A stretch of 64,000 nucleotides of DNA. Origin: Halorubrum yunnanense. Lineage in GTDB: Archaea > Halobacteriota > Halobacteria > Halobacteriales > Haloferacaceae. Position numbers and translations under genes: made by a program. Each line of letters starts with the position of its first letter. Position 1 is the stretch's first letter. The stretch lies in assembly GCF_026586675.1 (NCBI RefSeq), contig NZ_JAODIX010000019.1, forward strand, positions 147,707 to 211,706, read 5' to 3'. Shown here piece after piece: positions 43,441 through 51,127 of this stretch. Under the pieces are notes generated by a model. The model did no database searches and had not been told where the DNA came from. It worked only from the letters and a program-made list of their open reading frames with translations.

Positions 43441-43902
43441 ATGATCGGACTCATGAAATCCATGGCGACGACGATGAAACACGCGCTGGACGGGAACACG
43501 TTCACGGTGGAATACCCGGAGGACGCGCCCGAGGTGAGCCCGCGGTTCCGCGGGGTCCACAAGTTCAGCCAGGAGCGGTGCATCTGGTGCCGCCAGTGCG
43601 AGAACGTCTGCCCAAACGACACGATCCAGATCGTGCAGGACGACCAGCGGAACGGGGAGCAGTACAACCTCCACATCGGACAGTGCATCTACTGCCGGCT
43701 CTGCGAGGAGGTCTGCCCCGTCGACGCCATCCTGTTGACGCAGAACTTCGAGTTCACCGCGGACACGAAAGACGACTTCGTGTTCAACAAAGAACAGCTC
43801 AAAAACGTCCCGTGGTACAAGGGAATCGACCCGCTGGAGTCCCGGAACCCCGATCGCGGCGCGTGGATCGGGGAGGGCGACGGCGAGGTTGACTACCAGT
43901 AG
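43441..43902 (+). CDS. nuoI: Complex I subunit NuoI
   Basis: 153-residue ferredoxin-like subunit with two [4Fe-4S] clusters. Motifs: CIWCRQCENVCPND and CIYCRLCEEVCPVD. It accepts electrons for the NuoB cluster. Because NuoE, F and G are absent, NuoI is the likely docking point for the electron donor, such as reduced ferredoxin or another carrier. The N-terminus starts with a membrane-facing helix MIGLMKSMATTMKHAL. Confidence 0.95.
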   Translation: MIGLMKSMATTMKHALDGNTFTVEYPEDAPEVSPRFRGVHKFSQERCIWCRQCENVCPNDTIQIVQDDQRNGEQYNLHIGQCIYCRLCEEVCPVDAILLTQNFEFTADTKDDFVFNKEQLKNVPWYKGIDPLESRNPDRGAWIGEGDGEVDYQ

Positions 43903-43951
43903 CGGGCGCGTCTCGAAATCTTCAAAGGGGTTCTCATAGGAGACAAACACA

Positions 43952-44218
43952 ATGGTTTATCCTACTATCGCGTTCGGGCTGTTCGCCGCCGTCACGCTGG
44001 CGTTCGGCCTCGGGGTCGTCTTGGCGCGCGACGTGTTCCACGCCGCGCTGCTTCTGGGCGGAGCCCTGACGAGCGTCGCGGTACACTACGTGATGTTACA
44101 GGCGGAGTTCATCGCCGCCATGCAGATCCTCGTCTACGTGGGCGGGGTTCTCATCCTCGTCACGTTCGGCGTGATGCTCACGCGATCGGACGCGGAAACG
44201 GAGGTGAATAGCGTATGA
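43952..44218 (+). CDS. nuoJ1: Complex I subunit NuoJ, N-terminal half
   Basis: 88-residue membrane protein with three helices covering the first half of NuoJ: FGLFAAVTLAFGLGVVLARD, then HAALLLGGALTSVAVHYVML and the pi-bulge-bearing IAAMQILVYVGGVLILVTFG. The single-gene NuoJ of bacteria is split in two here; the second half follows with a 4-bp overlap. A 49-base gap separates it from nuoI, the largest inside the operon apart from ends. Confidence 0.9.
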   Translation: MVYPTIAFGLFAAVTLAFGLGVVLARDVFHAALLLGGALTSVAVHYVMLQAEFIAAMQILVYVGGVLILVTFGVMLTRSDAETEVNSV

Positions 44219-44577
44219 ACGACGACGACTCGGATCGGGGCGGGCGCATCGTGCCCGCTGTGGTGGTCGGACTCCTCTTCGGAACGATGGCTCTGACGAC
44301 GCTTTCGGCCGACTTCGCGCCTGAGGGGGCCGGATTCCCCGCCGACGCGTCGGTCGTTCACAACATCGGCTACGCCCTCTTCAACCTCGGCGCGTACGAC
44401 GTCGCGACGATTCCCTCCGAGGGGTTCCTCGCCGCGTTCCTGATCGCCGCCGTCGCCCTCGACGTCGCCGTCGACGGGGCGGTGTACCTTGCGAAACGCG
44501 AGGAGGACGGCTCCATCATCTCCGCGATGGGCACGGCGTTCACCGACGGCGGGCGCGAGGGGGGTGAGCGGCGATGA
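44215..44577 (+). CDS. nuoJ2: Complex I subunit NuoJ, C-terminal half
   Basis: 120-residue protein with two helices (RIVPAVVVGLLFGTMALTTL and EGFLAAFLIAAVALDVAVDG) supplying the rest of NuoJ. HNIGYALFNLGAYDVATIP is the loop found before the last NuoJ helix. Overlaps nuoJ1 by 4 bp and nuoK by 4 bp, so translation of J1, J2 and K is coupled. The C-terminal tail is charged and cytoplasmic. Confidence 0.85.
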   Translation: MNDDDSDRGGRIVPAVVVGLLFGTMALTTLSADFAPEGAGFPADASVVHNIGYALFNLGAYDVATIPSEGFLAAFLIAAVALDVAVDGAVYLAKREEDGSIISAMGTAFTDGGREGGERR

Positions 44578-44894
44578 CGGCCGTCGCCTCCTCGATTCCC
44601 CCGGAGTGGTACCTGCTGCTCGCGGCCGCCGTCTTCTGTGTCGGGCTGTTCGGCGTGCTCACGCGGCGCGACGCGCTGTACTTCCTGATGAGCGTCGAGC
44701 TCATGATGAACGCGGCGAACATCAACTTCGTCGCGTTCGCGCTGTACTACGGCGACCTCACGGGGCAGGTGTTCGCGCTGTTCGTCATCGCGCTCGCCGC
44801 CGCGGAAGTCGCGATCGGTATCGGCATTATCCTCGTGCTGTACCGCAACTTCGGGGTCACGGACGTGACCGTCCCAACGGAGATGAGGTGGTAA
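44574..44894 (+). CDS. nuoK: Complex I subunit NuoK
   Basis: 106-residue membrane subunit with three helices. PEWYLLLAAAVFCVGLFGVL, the Glu-bearing SVELMMNAANINFVAFAL and VFALFVIALAAAEVAIGIGI match NuoK, including two membrane glutamates of the proton path. Start overlaps nuoJ2 by 4 bp; nuoL begins one base after its stop. Confidence 0.93.
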   Translation: MTAVASSIPPEWYLLLAAAVFCVGLFGVLTRRDALYFLMSVELMMNAANINFVAFALYYGDLTGQVFALFVIALAAAEVAIGIGIILVLYRNFGVTDVTVPTEMRW

Positions 44895-44895
44895 C

Positions 44896-46938
44896 ATGAT
44901 TGATGTGTTCTCATACGTTCCAGCGATCGTCCTCCTGCCGTTCTTCTCGTTCCTGATCGCGCTCGGTGCCGGCAAGTACCTCCCCAAGGGAGGCGCCTTC
45001 GGCGGGGTCGCGGCGACGGCGGGTTCGTTCCTGCTCTCGCTGTGGGTGCTCGCGACGGTCGCGGGCGGCGGCGCGGTGAACCGCACCATCTACACGTGGG
45101 CCAGCGCCGGCGGGATCGGCCCGACGGACGTCGAGCTCTCCTTCGGGATCCTGATCGACCCGCTGTCGGCGCTCATGCTCGTCATCGTGACGCTCGTCGC
45201 GCTGCTCGTCCACGTGTTCTCGCTCGGCTACATGAACGACGAGGGCGAGACGGGTCTGCCCCGGTACTACGCCGGGCTCGGCCTGTTCACGGCGTCGATG
45301 CTCGGCTTCGTCGTCGCCGACAATCTGCTGATGGCGTTCATGTTCTTCGAGCTGGTCGGGCTCTGCTCGTACCTGCTCATCGGCTTCCACTTCCGGGAGC
45401 CCGGGCCGCCGTCGGCGGCCAAGAAGGCGTTCCTCGTCACCCGGTTCGGCGACTACTTCTTCCTCATCGGCGTCGTCGCGGTGATCGGGACGTTCGGCAC
45501 CGCGCAGTTCGCGGGTCCGGAGTCGTTCCCGGCGCTCGCGGACGCGGCGCTCAACGGCTCCGGATCGGTCGCGTGGACGCCCGGTGGCGTCGAGCTACAG
45601 ACGTGGCTCACCGTCGTCGGCCTGCTGATCCTGGGCGGCGTCGTCGGGAAGTCCGCGCAGTTCCCGCTGCACACGTGGCTCCCCGACGCGATGGAGGGCC
45701 CGACGCCCGTCTCCGCGCTCATCCACGCCGCGACGATGGTCGCGGCCGGCGTCTACCTCGTCGCGCGGATGTACGGCTTCTACGCGCTGACCCCGACGAC
45801 GCTCGCGGTGATCGCCTTCATCGGCGGCTTCACGGCGCTGTTCGCGGCGACGATGGGTCTCGTGAAAGACGAGCTGAAGCAGGTGCTCGCGTACTCCACC
45901 ATCTCGCAGTACGGCTACATGATGCTCGCGCTCGGCGCGGGCGGCTACGTGGCGGCGGTCTTCCACCTGACCACCCACGCCTTCTTCAAGGCCCTGCTGT
46001 TCCTCGGGGCGGGCGCAGTGATCATCGCGATGCACCACAACGAGGACATGTGGGATATGGGCGGGCTGAAATCGGAGATGCCCGTCACGTACGTCACCTT
46101 CCTTGCCGGGTCGCTGGCGCTCGCGGGCATCTTCCCGTTCGCCGGCTTCTGGTCGAAAGACGAGATCCTCTACGAGGCGCTCGTCCACGCGCCCGGCGAG
46201 CCGCTGCTGTTCGGCGGCTACCTGATGGGGCTGCTCGCGGTCCCAGTCACCGCGTTCTACACCTTCCGGATGGTCTTCTTAACCTTCCACGGCGAACCTC
46301 GGAGCGACACCGCGCGTGACCCCGAACCCGTTCGCTGGAACGTGAAGGGGCCGCTCGCGGTCCTCGGGTCGCTCGCGGTCGTCACCGGCCTCATCAACAT
46401 GGTGCCGGTCCAGAAGGTCCTCGGCCTGGAGGGGATCGACCTGCTCCACCGCTGGCTCGACAACGAGTGGGGCGGCATTGCGGGCCTCTCCTCGCACCAC
46501 TACGCCGACATCGGGCCGTACAGCAGCCAGTACATCGTCGGCGGCGAAGTCGCCACGGTGCTCGTCGGCGCGGCCGTCTCGCTCGGCTTGGCGCTGACCG
46601 GTCTGCTGGTGGCGTGGCAGCTCTACAACGTTCCGTCGCCGACGGAGCACACGGCGAAGCTCGGCGGGATCAAAGACGTGCTGTACAACAACTACTACCT
46701 CGACGAACTGCAGGTATGGCTCGCGTATCGCACCGAGGACGTCGCCGGCGGCGCCGACACCTTCGACCAAGGCATCATCGACGGCGTCGTCAACGGTGTC
46801 TCCTCGGTGAGTCTCATCGGCGGTGACCGGATCCGGCAGGTCCAGAACGGCGTGGTCTCGCAGTACGCCGCGCTGCTCACGCTGGGGCTGGTCGCGCTCA
46901 TCGTACTGCTCGGCGTCACCGGGGGGTGGTTCCTGTGA
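44896..46938 (+). CDS. nuoL: Complex I subunit NuoL
   Basis: 680-residue antiporter-like proton channel subunit, about 16 helices plus the long lateral helix at the C-terminus. The family core GKSAQFPLHTWLPDAMEGPT and PVSALIHAATMVAAGVYLVA with TISQYGYMMLALG are intact, as is Lys in GLVKDELKQVLAYS. It would couple electron transfer to proton export. The stop overlaps nuoM by 4 bp (GTGA). Confidence 0.95.
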   Translation: MIDVFSYVPAIVLLPFFSFLIALGAGKYLPKGGAFGGVAATAGSFLLSLWVLATVAGGGAVNRTIYTWASAGGIGPTDVELSFGILIDPLSALMLVIVTLVALLVHVFSLGYMNDEGETGLPRYYAGLGLFTASMLGFVVADNLLMAFMFFELVGLCSYLLIGFHFREPGPPSAAKKAFLVTRFGDYFFLIGVVAVIGTFGTAQFAGPESFPALADAALNGSGSVAWTPGGVELQTWLTVVGLLILGGVVGKSAQFPLHTWLPDAMEGPTPVSALIHAATMVAAGVYLVARMYGFYALTPTTLAVIAFIGGFTALFAATMGLVKDELKQVLAYSTISQYGYMMLALGAGGYVAAVFHLTTHAFFKALLFLGAGAVIIAMHHNEDMWDMGGLKSEMPVTYVTFLAGSLALAGIFPFAGFWSKDEILYEALVHAPGEPLLFGGYLMGLLAVPVTAFYTFRMVFLTFHGEPRSDTARDPEPVRWNVKGPLAVLGSLAVVTGLINMVPVQKVLGLEGIDLLHRWLDNEWGGIAGLSSHHYADIGPYSSQYIVGGEVATVLVGAAVSLGLALTGLLVAWQLYNVPSPTEHTAKLGGIKDVLYNNYYLDELQVWLAYRTEDVAGGADTFDQGIIDGVVNGVSSVSLIGGDRIRQVQNGVVSQYAALLTLGLVALIVLLGVTGGWFL

Positions 46939-48467
46939 TACTCGAAGCGCTCATCGCGGTCGCGTTCGCGAGCGCGCTCGTCGTCCTCCTCTCGCCGAAC
47001 GAGTGGGCGGGACGGCTCGCCTTCGCCCTGAGCCTGATCCCGTTCGCCGGGTCGCTGTACCTCTGGTCCGGCTTCGACGGCTCCGGGAACGCCCTCACGG
47101 GCGGCGACATCGCCTATCAGACCCAGATCGAGTGGCTCGAGGTCGGCGGCCGCTCAGTCTCGTGGTTCGTCGGGCTGGACGGGATCAGCCTCCCGCTCGT
47201 CGTGCTCACGACGTTCCTCGTCCCGCTGGCGATCCTCAGCGCGTGGACGCCGATCGACTCGCGCCAGAGCCAGTTCTACGGGCTCATGCTGTTCATGCAG
47301 GCGAACCTCCTCGGCGTGTTCACGGCGCTGGACTTCTTCCTCTGGTTCGTCTTCTGGGAGGCCGTCCTCGTCCCGATGTACTTCCTCATCGGCATCTGGG
47401 GCGGCCCTCGCCGGAAGTACGCCGCGATCAAGTTCTTCGTCTACACGAACGCGGCCTCGCTGCTGATGTTCATCGGGTTCATGTCCCTGACGTTCGCGCT
47501 CGGTGACTCGGTGAGTTCGTTCGCGCTCCCGGAGATCACGGGCGCGATCGCGGACGGCGGGCTCGGTTCATTTGCCGGACTCGCGCCGGAGACGCTCGCC
47601 ATGGCCGCGTTCCTCGCGATGTTCCTCGGGTTCGCGGTGAAGGTCCCCATCGTCCCGTTCCACACGTGGCTGCCGGACGCCCACGTGGAGGCGCCGACCC
47701 CCGTGTCGGTGCTCCTGGCGGGCGTCCTCCTGAAGATGGGGACGTACGCGCTGCTCCGATACAACTTCACGATGCTCCCCGAGCAGGCTTCTGCCCTCGC
47801 GATTCCGATCGCCGCCATCGCCGTGATCAGCGTCATCTACGGCGCGATGCTGGCGCTGGCACAGAAGGACCTCAAGCGCATCGTCGCCTACTCCTCCGTC
47901 TCGTCGATGGGATACGTCATCCTCGGGCTTGTCGTGTTCACCGAGTACGGCGTCGGCGGCGCGACGTTCCAGATGGTCGCGCACGGTCTCATCTCGGGGC
48001 TGATGTTCATGGCGGTCGGCGTCGTCTACAACGCGACCCACACGCGGATGGTCGGCGACATGGCCGGGATGGCCGACCGGATGCCGGTCACGGTCGGCAT
48101 CCTCGTCGCCGGCGCGTTCGGCTACATGGGACTGCCGCTGATGGCCGGCTTCGCCGGCGAGTTCTTCATCTTCGTGGGCTCGTTCGCCGCGCCGGCGCTC
48201 CCGTACGCGCCGCTTTTCACCGCGCTCGCGATGTTCGGTATCGTCATCGTCGCCGGTTACCTGCTGTCGGCGATGCAGAGCACGCTGTTCGGTCCGTTCG
48301 AGCTCGCGACCGACTACGAGGTCGGGCCCGCGCCGTTCCACGACGTCGCCCCGCTCGCGGTGCTGCTGGCCGCGATCATTGTGCTCGGCGTCGCGCCCGA
48401 CATCTTCTTCGAGATGATACGCGATGCGGCCGTTCCCGTGGTCGAGGGGGTGAGCGTCGATGGTTGA
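46935..48467 (+). CDS. nuoM: Complex I subunit NuoM
   Basis: 510-residue antiporter-like subunit. Motifs: KVPIVPFHTWLPDAHVEAPT, SVLLAGVLLKMGTYALLRY and LAQKDLKRIVAYSSVSSMGY. The start is taken as the GTG at 46935 because it makes a 4-bp GTGA overlap with nuoL and gives MILEALIAVAF; a GTG at 46926 would add three residues. The stop overlaps the start of nuoN by 8 bases. Confidence 0.93.
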   Translation: MILEALIAVAFASALVVLLSPNEWAGRLAFALSLIPFAGSLYLWSGFDGSGNALTGGDIAYQTQIEWLEVGGRSVSWFVGLDGISLPLVVLTTFLVPLAILSAWTPIDSRQSQFYGLMLFMQANLLGVFTALDFFLWFVFWEAVLVPMYFLIGIWGGPRRKYAAIKFFVYTNAASLLMFIGFMSLTFALGDSVSSFALPEITGAIADGGLGSFAGLAPETLAMAAFLAMFLGFAVKVPIVPFHTWLPDAHVEAPTPVSVLLAGVLLKMGTYALLRYNFTMLPEQASALAIPIAAIAVISVIYGAMLALAQKDLKRIVAYSSVSSMGYVILGLVVFTEYGVGGATFQMVAHGLISGLMFMAVGVVYNATHTRMVGDMAGMADRMPVTVGILVAGAFGYMGLPLMAGFAGEFFIFVGSFAAPALPYAPLFTALAMFGIVIVAGYLLSAMQSTLFGPFELATDYEVGPAPFHDVAPLAVLLAAIIVLGVAPDIFFEMIRDAAVPVVEGVSVDG

Positions 48468-50001
48468 GCCGCTCCCGCAGGTGACGGCGCTGCTGCCCGT
48501 GCTGCTGCTCGCGTTCACCGGCCTCGCGCTGCTGCTCGTCGACACCCTCTCGCCGGACACCCGGTCGAACACTTCGATGGCGGTCGTGAGCGCGCTCGGC
48601 GCGCTGGCCGCGCTGGCCGCGACGGTCTGGTTCGTCGCCTCCGGAACCGGCAGCGGCGACACCGGCGGCGCGATCCTGCTGTTCGCCGACGCGATCAAGG
48701 TGGACACCATGGGGTTATTCTTCACCGCCATCTTCGCGTCCGTGACGTCGCTCGTCGTCGTCGCGGCGCACGACTACTTCCACGACCACCCGAACCCGGC
48801 GACGTTCTACTCGCTGACGCTGTTCGCAGCGACCGGCATGTCGCTGCTCGCGGTCGCGAACTCGCTCGCGGTCGTGTTCGTCGCCCTGGAGATGGTGTCG
48901 CTGCCGTCGTACGTGCTCGTCGCGTTCCTCAAGCAGAACCGCGGGAGCGTCGAGGCGGGGCTGAAATACTTCCTCGTCGGGGCGCTCTCCTCGGCGATCT
49001 TCCTGTTCGGCATCTCGCTCGTGTACGCGGCCACGGGCTCGCTGATGCTCGGCGACGTCGCCGGCGTCCTCGGCGACATCGCCGCGGGCACCGACGGCCT
49101 CGACAGCCGGAGCGGGATCGCCGGCCTCGGGATCGTGATGATCCTCGGCGGCGTCGCGTTCAAGACCGCTTCCGTCCCCTTCCACTTCTGGGCGCCGGAG
49201 GCGTACGAGGGCGCGCCCGCGCCGGTGAGCGCGTTCCTCTCGTCGGCGTCGAAGGCGGCCGGCTTCGTGATCGCGTTCCGCGTGTTCACGGAGGCGTTCC
49301 CCGTCGGCGCGTCCCTGTCGGCCGACATCAACTGGGTGCTCGCCTTCGGAATCCTCGCGGCCGTGACGATGACTCTCGGGAACTTCGCGGCGGCCGTCCA
49401 AGAGGAGGTCAAGCGGATGCTCGCCTACTCCTCCATCGGGCACGCCGGCTACGCGCTTATCGGCGTCGCCGCGCTCACGGGCGCCGACGGCGGCGCCGCG
49501 GCCAACGGCGCGGTGATGGGCGCGGCGATGGCCCACCTGCTCGTCTACGGGTTCATGAACACCGGTGCGTTCCTCTTCGTCGCCATGGCGGAGCGGTGGG
49601 GCGTCGGCCGGACCTTCGAGGACTACGCCGGGCTCGCCAAGCGCGCGCCCGTCGCCTCGACGGCCATGGCCGTGTTCATGTTCTCGCTGGCCGGGCTGCC
49701 GCCGTTCGCCGGGTTCTTCTCGAAGTACTTCCTGTTCATGGGCGCCATCGACAACGGCTTCCTGTGGCTGGCGGCGGTCGGCGCCGTCAACAGCGTGATC
49801 TCGCTGTACTACTACAGCCGGGTCGTGAAGGCGCTGTTCATCGACGACCCCGCGTCGCCGACGACGCTGGACACGATCGACGTGCGGCCGACGGCGCTGT
49901 ACGCCGCGGTCGTCTTCGCCGCGGTCGCGACGGTCCTACTCTTGCCCGGCTTCGGGCCGGTCATCGAGACCGCCGAGGCGGCCGCGTCGGCGCTGTTCTA
50001 A
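48460..50001 (+). CDS. nuoN: Complex I subunit NuoN
   Basis: 513-residue third antiporter-like subunit, ending the operon. KTASVPFHFWAPEAYEGAPA, SAFLSSASKAAGFVIAFRV and EEVKRMLAYSSIGHAGYALI are the family motifs. With nuoL and nuoM it gives three proton channels; NuoH adds the fourth. No NADH-dehydrogenase module follows, and the next gene, 96 bases on, is an unrelated zinc-ribbon protein. Confidence 0.94.
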   Translation: MVEPLPQVTALLPVLLLAFTGLALLLVDTLSPDTRSNTSMAVVSALGALAALAATVWFVASGTGSGDTGGAILLFADAIKVDTMGLFFTAIFASVTSLVVVAAHDYFHDHPNPATFYSLTLFAATGMSLLAVANSLAVVFVALEMVSLPSYVLVAFLKQNRGSVEAGLKYFLVGALSSAIFLFGISLVYAATGSLMLGDVAGVLGDIAAGTDGLDSRSGIAGLGIVMILGGVAFKTASVPFHFWAPEAYEGAPAPVSAFLSSASKAAGFVIAFRVFTEAFPVGASLSADINWVLAFGILAAVTMTLGNFAAAVQEEVKRMLAYSSIGHAGYALIGVAALTGADGGAAANGAVMGAAMAHLLVYGFMNTGAFLFVAMAERWGVGRTFEDYAGLAKRAPVASTAMAVFMFSLAGLPPFAGFFSKYFLFMGAIDNGFLWLAAVGAVNSVISLYYYSRVVKALFIDDPASPTTLDTIDVRPTALYAAVVFAAVATVLLLPGFGPVIETAEAAASALF

Positions 50002-50097
50002 CGCTCTCGCGGTCCGATTCCGCTTCGCGGTCCTTTTCGGCTCGGTTGTCGCTCCGGCACCCCCAGGTATTCCCGCGTCCGGAACGTTGTGTGATAC

Positions 50098-50475
50098 ATG
50101 AGCAGAAATCGGACGTACCGCTGTCTGGACTGTCTGGAACACACCGTGAGCCGTGAGTTCGACGTCCCCCACCTCTCGGTGACGTGCCCGAACTGCGGCT
50201 CGTTCGAGCGCTTCGTCAACGACGCGGTGTTTCAGCAGTTCCGCGCGTTCGAGGAGTCGCCGCCGACTGAGATCGACTGGGAGCGGCTGGACCGGACCGA
50301 GAAGCTGGTCGTCTCCGAGCGGCTCGTCCGCTCGACGAAGACGCTGGCGGACTTCGAGATCGTGGAGGGAGAGGCGTCGGCCGGGAGCACGGACGCCCCC
50401 GTCGGGGAGGGAGAGGCGTCGGCCGGGAGCGCGGACGCCCCCGCCGAGGAGGGGGAGACGCCCGCCGGCGACTGA
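50098..50475 (+). CDS. Zinc-ribbon protein with duplicated acidic tail
   Basis: 125 residues. An N-terminal zinc ribbon has YRCLDCLEH and VTCPNCGSFERF. A helical middle (DAVFQQFRAFEESPPTEIDW) follows. The C-terminal 30 residues are two copies of a 14-residue acidic unit starting EGEASAGS, encoded by a 42-bp direct repeat at 50365 and 50407. Such small zinc ribbons are common in haloarchaea; the function is unknown. Confidence 0.78.
   Translation: MSRNRTYRCLDCLEHTVSREFDVPHLSVTCPNCGSFERFVNDAVFQQFRAFEESPPTEIDWERLDRTEKLVVSERLVRSTKTLADFEIVEGEASAGSTDAPVGEGEASAGSADAPAEEGETPAGD
50365..50448 (+). repeat. 42-bp tandem duplication inside the zinc-ribbon gene
   Basis: GAGGGAGAGGCGTCGGCCGG begins both units, which have a 42-bp period and differ at a few bases. 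The period keeps the frame, so the protein gains 14 residues. It looks like a recent slippage or unequal-exchange event. Confidence 0.75.
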
Positions 50476-50476
50476 G

Positions 50477-50707
50477 TCAGCGCGCGTACAGCTTCCCGCC
50501 GACCAGCGGCGCGAGCCCGTCGCCGTCGTTCGGCGTGACAGCGACGTACGGTCGGTCGACGGGGCCGAACACGTCGACGACGCGGCCGACCGTCGAGAGC
50601 GACTCGTCGACGACGGACGAACCGATCCGGGGCGGCTCCTCGCCGCGCTCGCCGCGGGCGATCGCGAGCCCGCCGGCGGTGCGGACGACGGTGCCGACGC
50701 GCCGCAT
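50477..50707 (-). CDS. gar1: H/ACA RNP component Gar1
   Basis: 76-residue protein of the H/ACA ribonucleoprotein that guides pseudouridylation of rRNA. MRRVGTVVRTAGGLAIARG, VGRVVDVFGPVDRPYVAVTP and GGKLYAR are the Gar1 beta-barrel blocks. The ATG at 50707 is preferred by homology; a GTG at 50713 would give a 4-bp overlap with the SRP19 gene stop. srp19 and gar1 form one unit, a pair seen in many haloarchaea. Confidence 0.9.
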   Translation of the reverse strand: MRRVGTVVRTAGGLAIARGERGEEPPRIGSSVVDESLSTVGRVVDVFGPVDRPYVAVTPNDGDGLAPLVGGKLYAR

Positions 50708-50709
50708 CG

Positions 50710-50988
50710 TCACTCTCGGATGACCCCGAGGTAGGCGGCGACCGCCTGCACGAGGTCGTTTTTCGCGGTGTCTTCGGTTCCCTGGACGACCACCGCGCCC
50801 CGCGGCTCGAACTCGCGGGAGTACGTCTTCTCGCGCTCGATCACCGCGTCGTAGCCGACCTGTTGGACCGCCTTAGCGATCTCGTCGACCGTGGGCTCGG
50901 CGATCGCGAGGCTTGTCGGGACGCGACGGCCCTCCGAGCGCGACCGCTCGGCGTCGAAGTACGCGGGATAGACGACGTTCTCGACCAT
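50710..50988 (-). CDS. srp19: Signal recognition particle protein SRP19
   Basis: 92-residue RNA-binding protein that folds the SRP RNA so that SRP54 can bind. [20 protein letters not shown] and [20 protein letters not shown] match the family start and the RNA-contact loop, and [14 protein letters not shown] follows. The frame stays open upstream, but homology places the start at MVENV. First gene of the srp19-gar1 unit. Confidence 0.92.
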   Translation of the reverse strand: MVENVVYPAYFDAERSRSEGRRVPTSLAIAEPTVDEIAKAVQQVGYDAVIEREKTYSREFEPRGAVVVQGTEDTAKNDLVQAVAAYLGVIRE

Positions 50989-51127
50989 ATCGGAGAGGCG
51001 AGCGCGCGGCCTAAGGTCGTTTCGGACCCGGGCGGCGCGGTCGTCGCTCGCGGGGCGCCCACTTCGGTCGACTCGGCCGCGATCCACCCCGGAACCCTTT
51101 TGGACGAACACGGGTCACATTCTCCTA

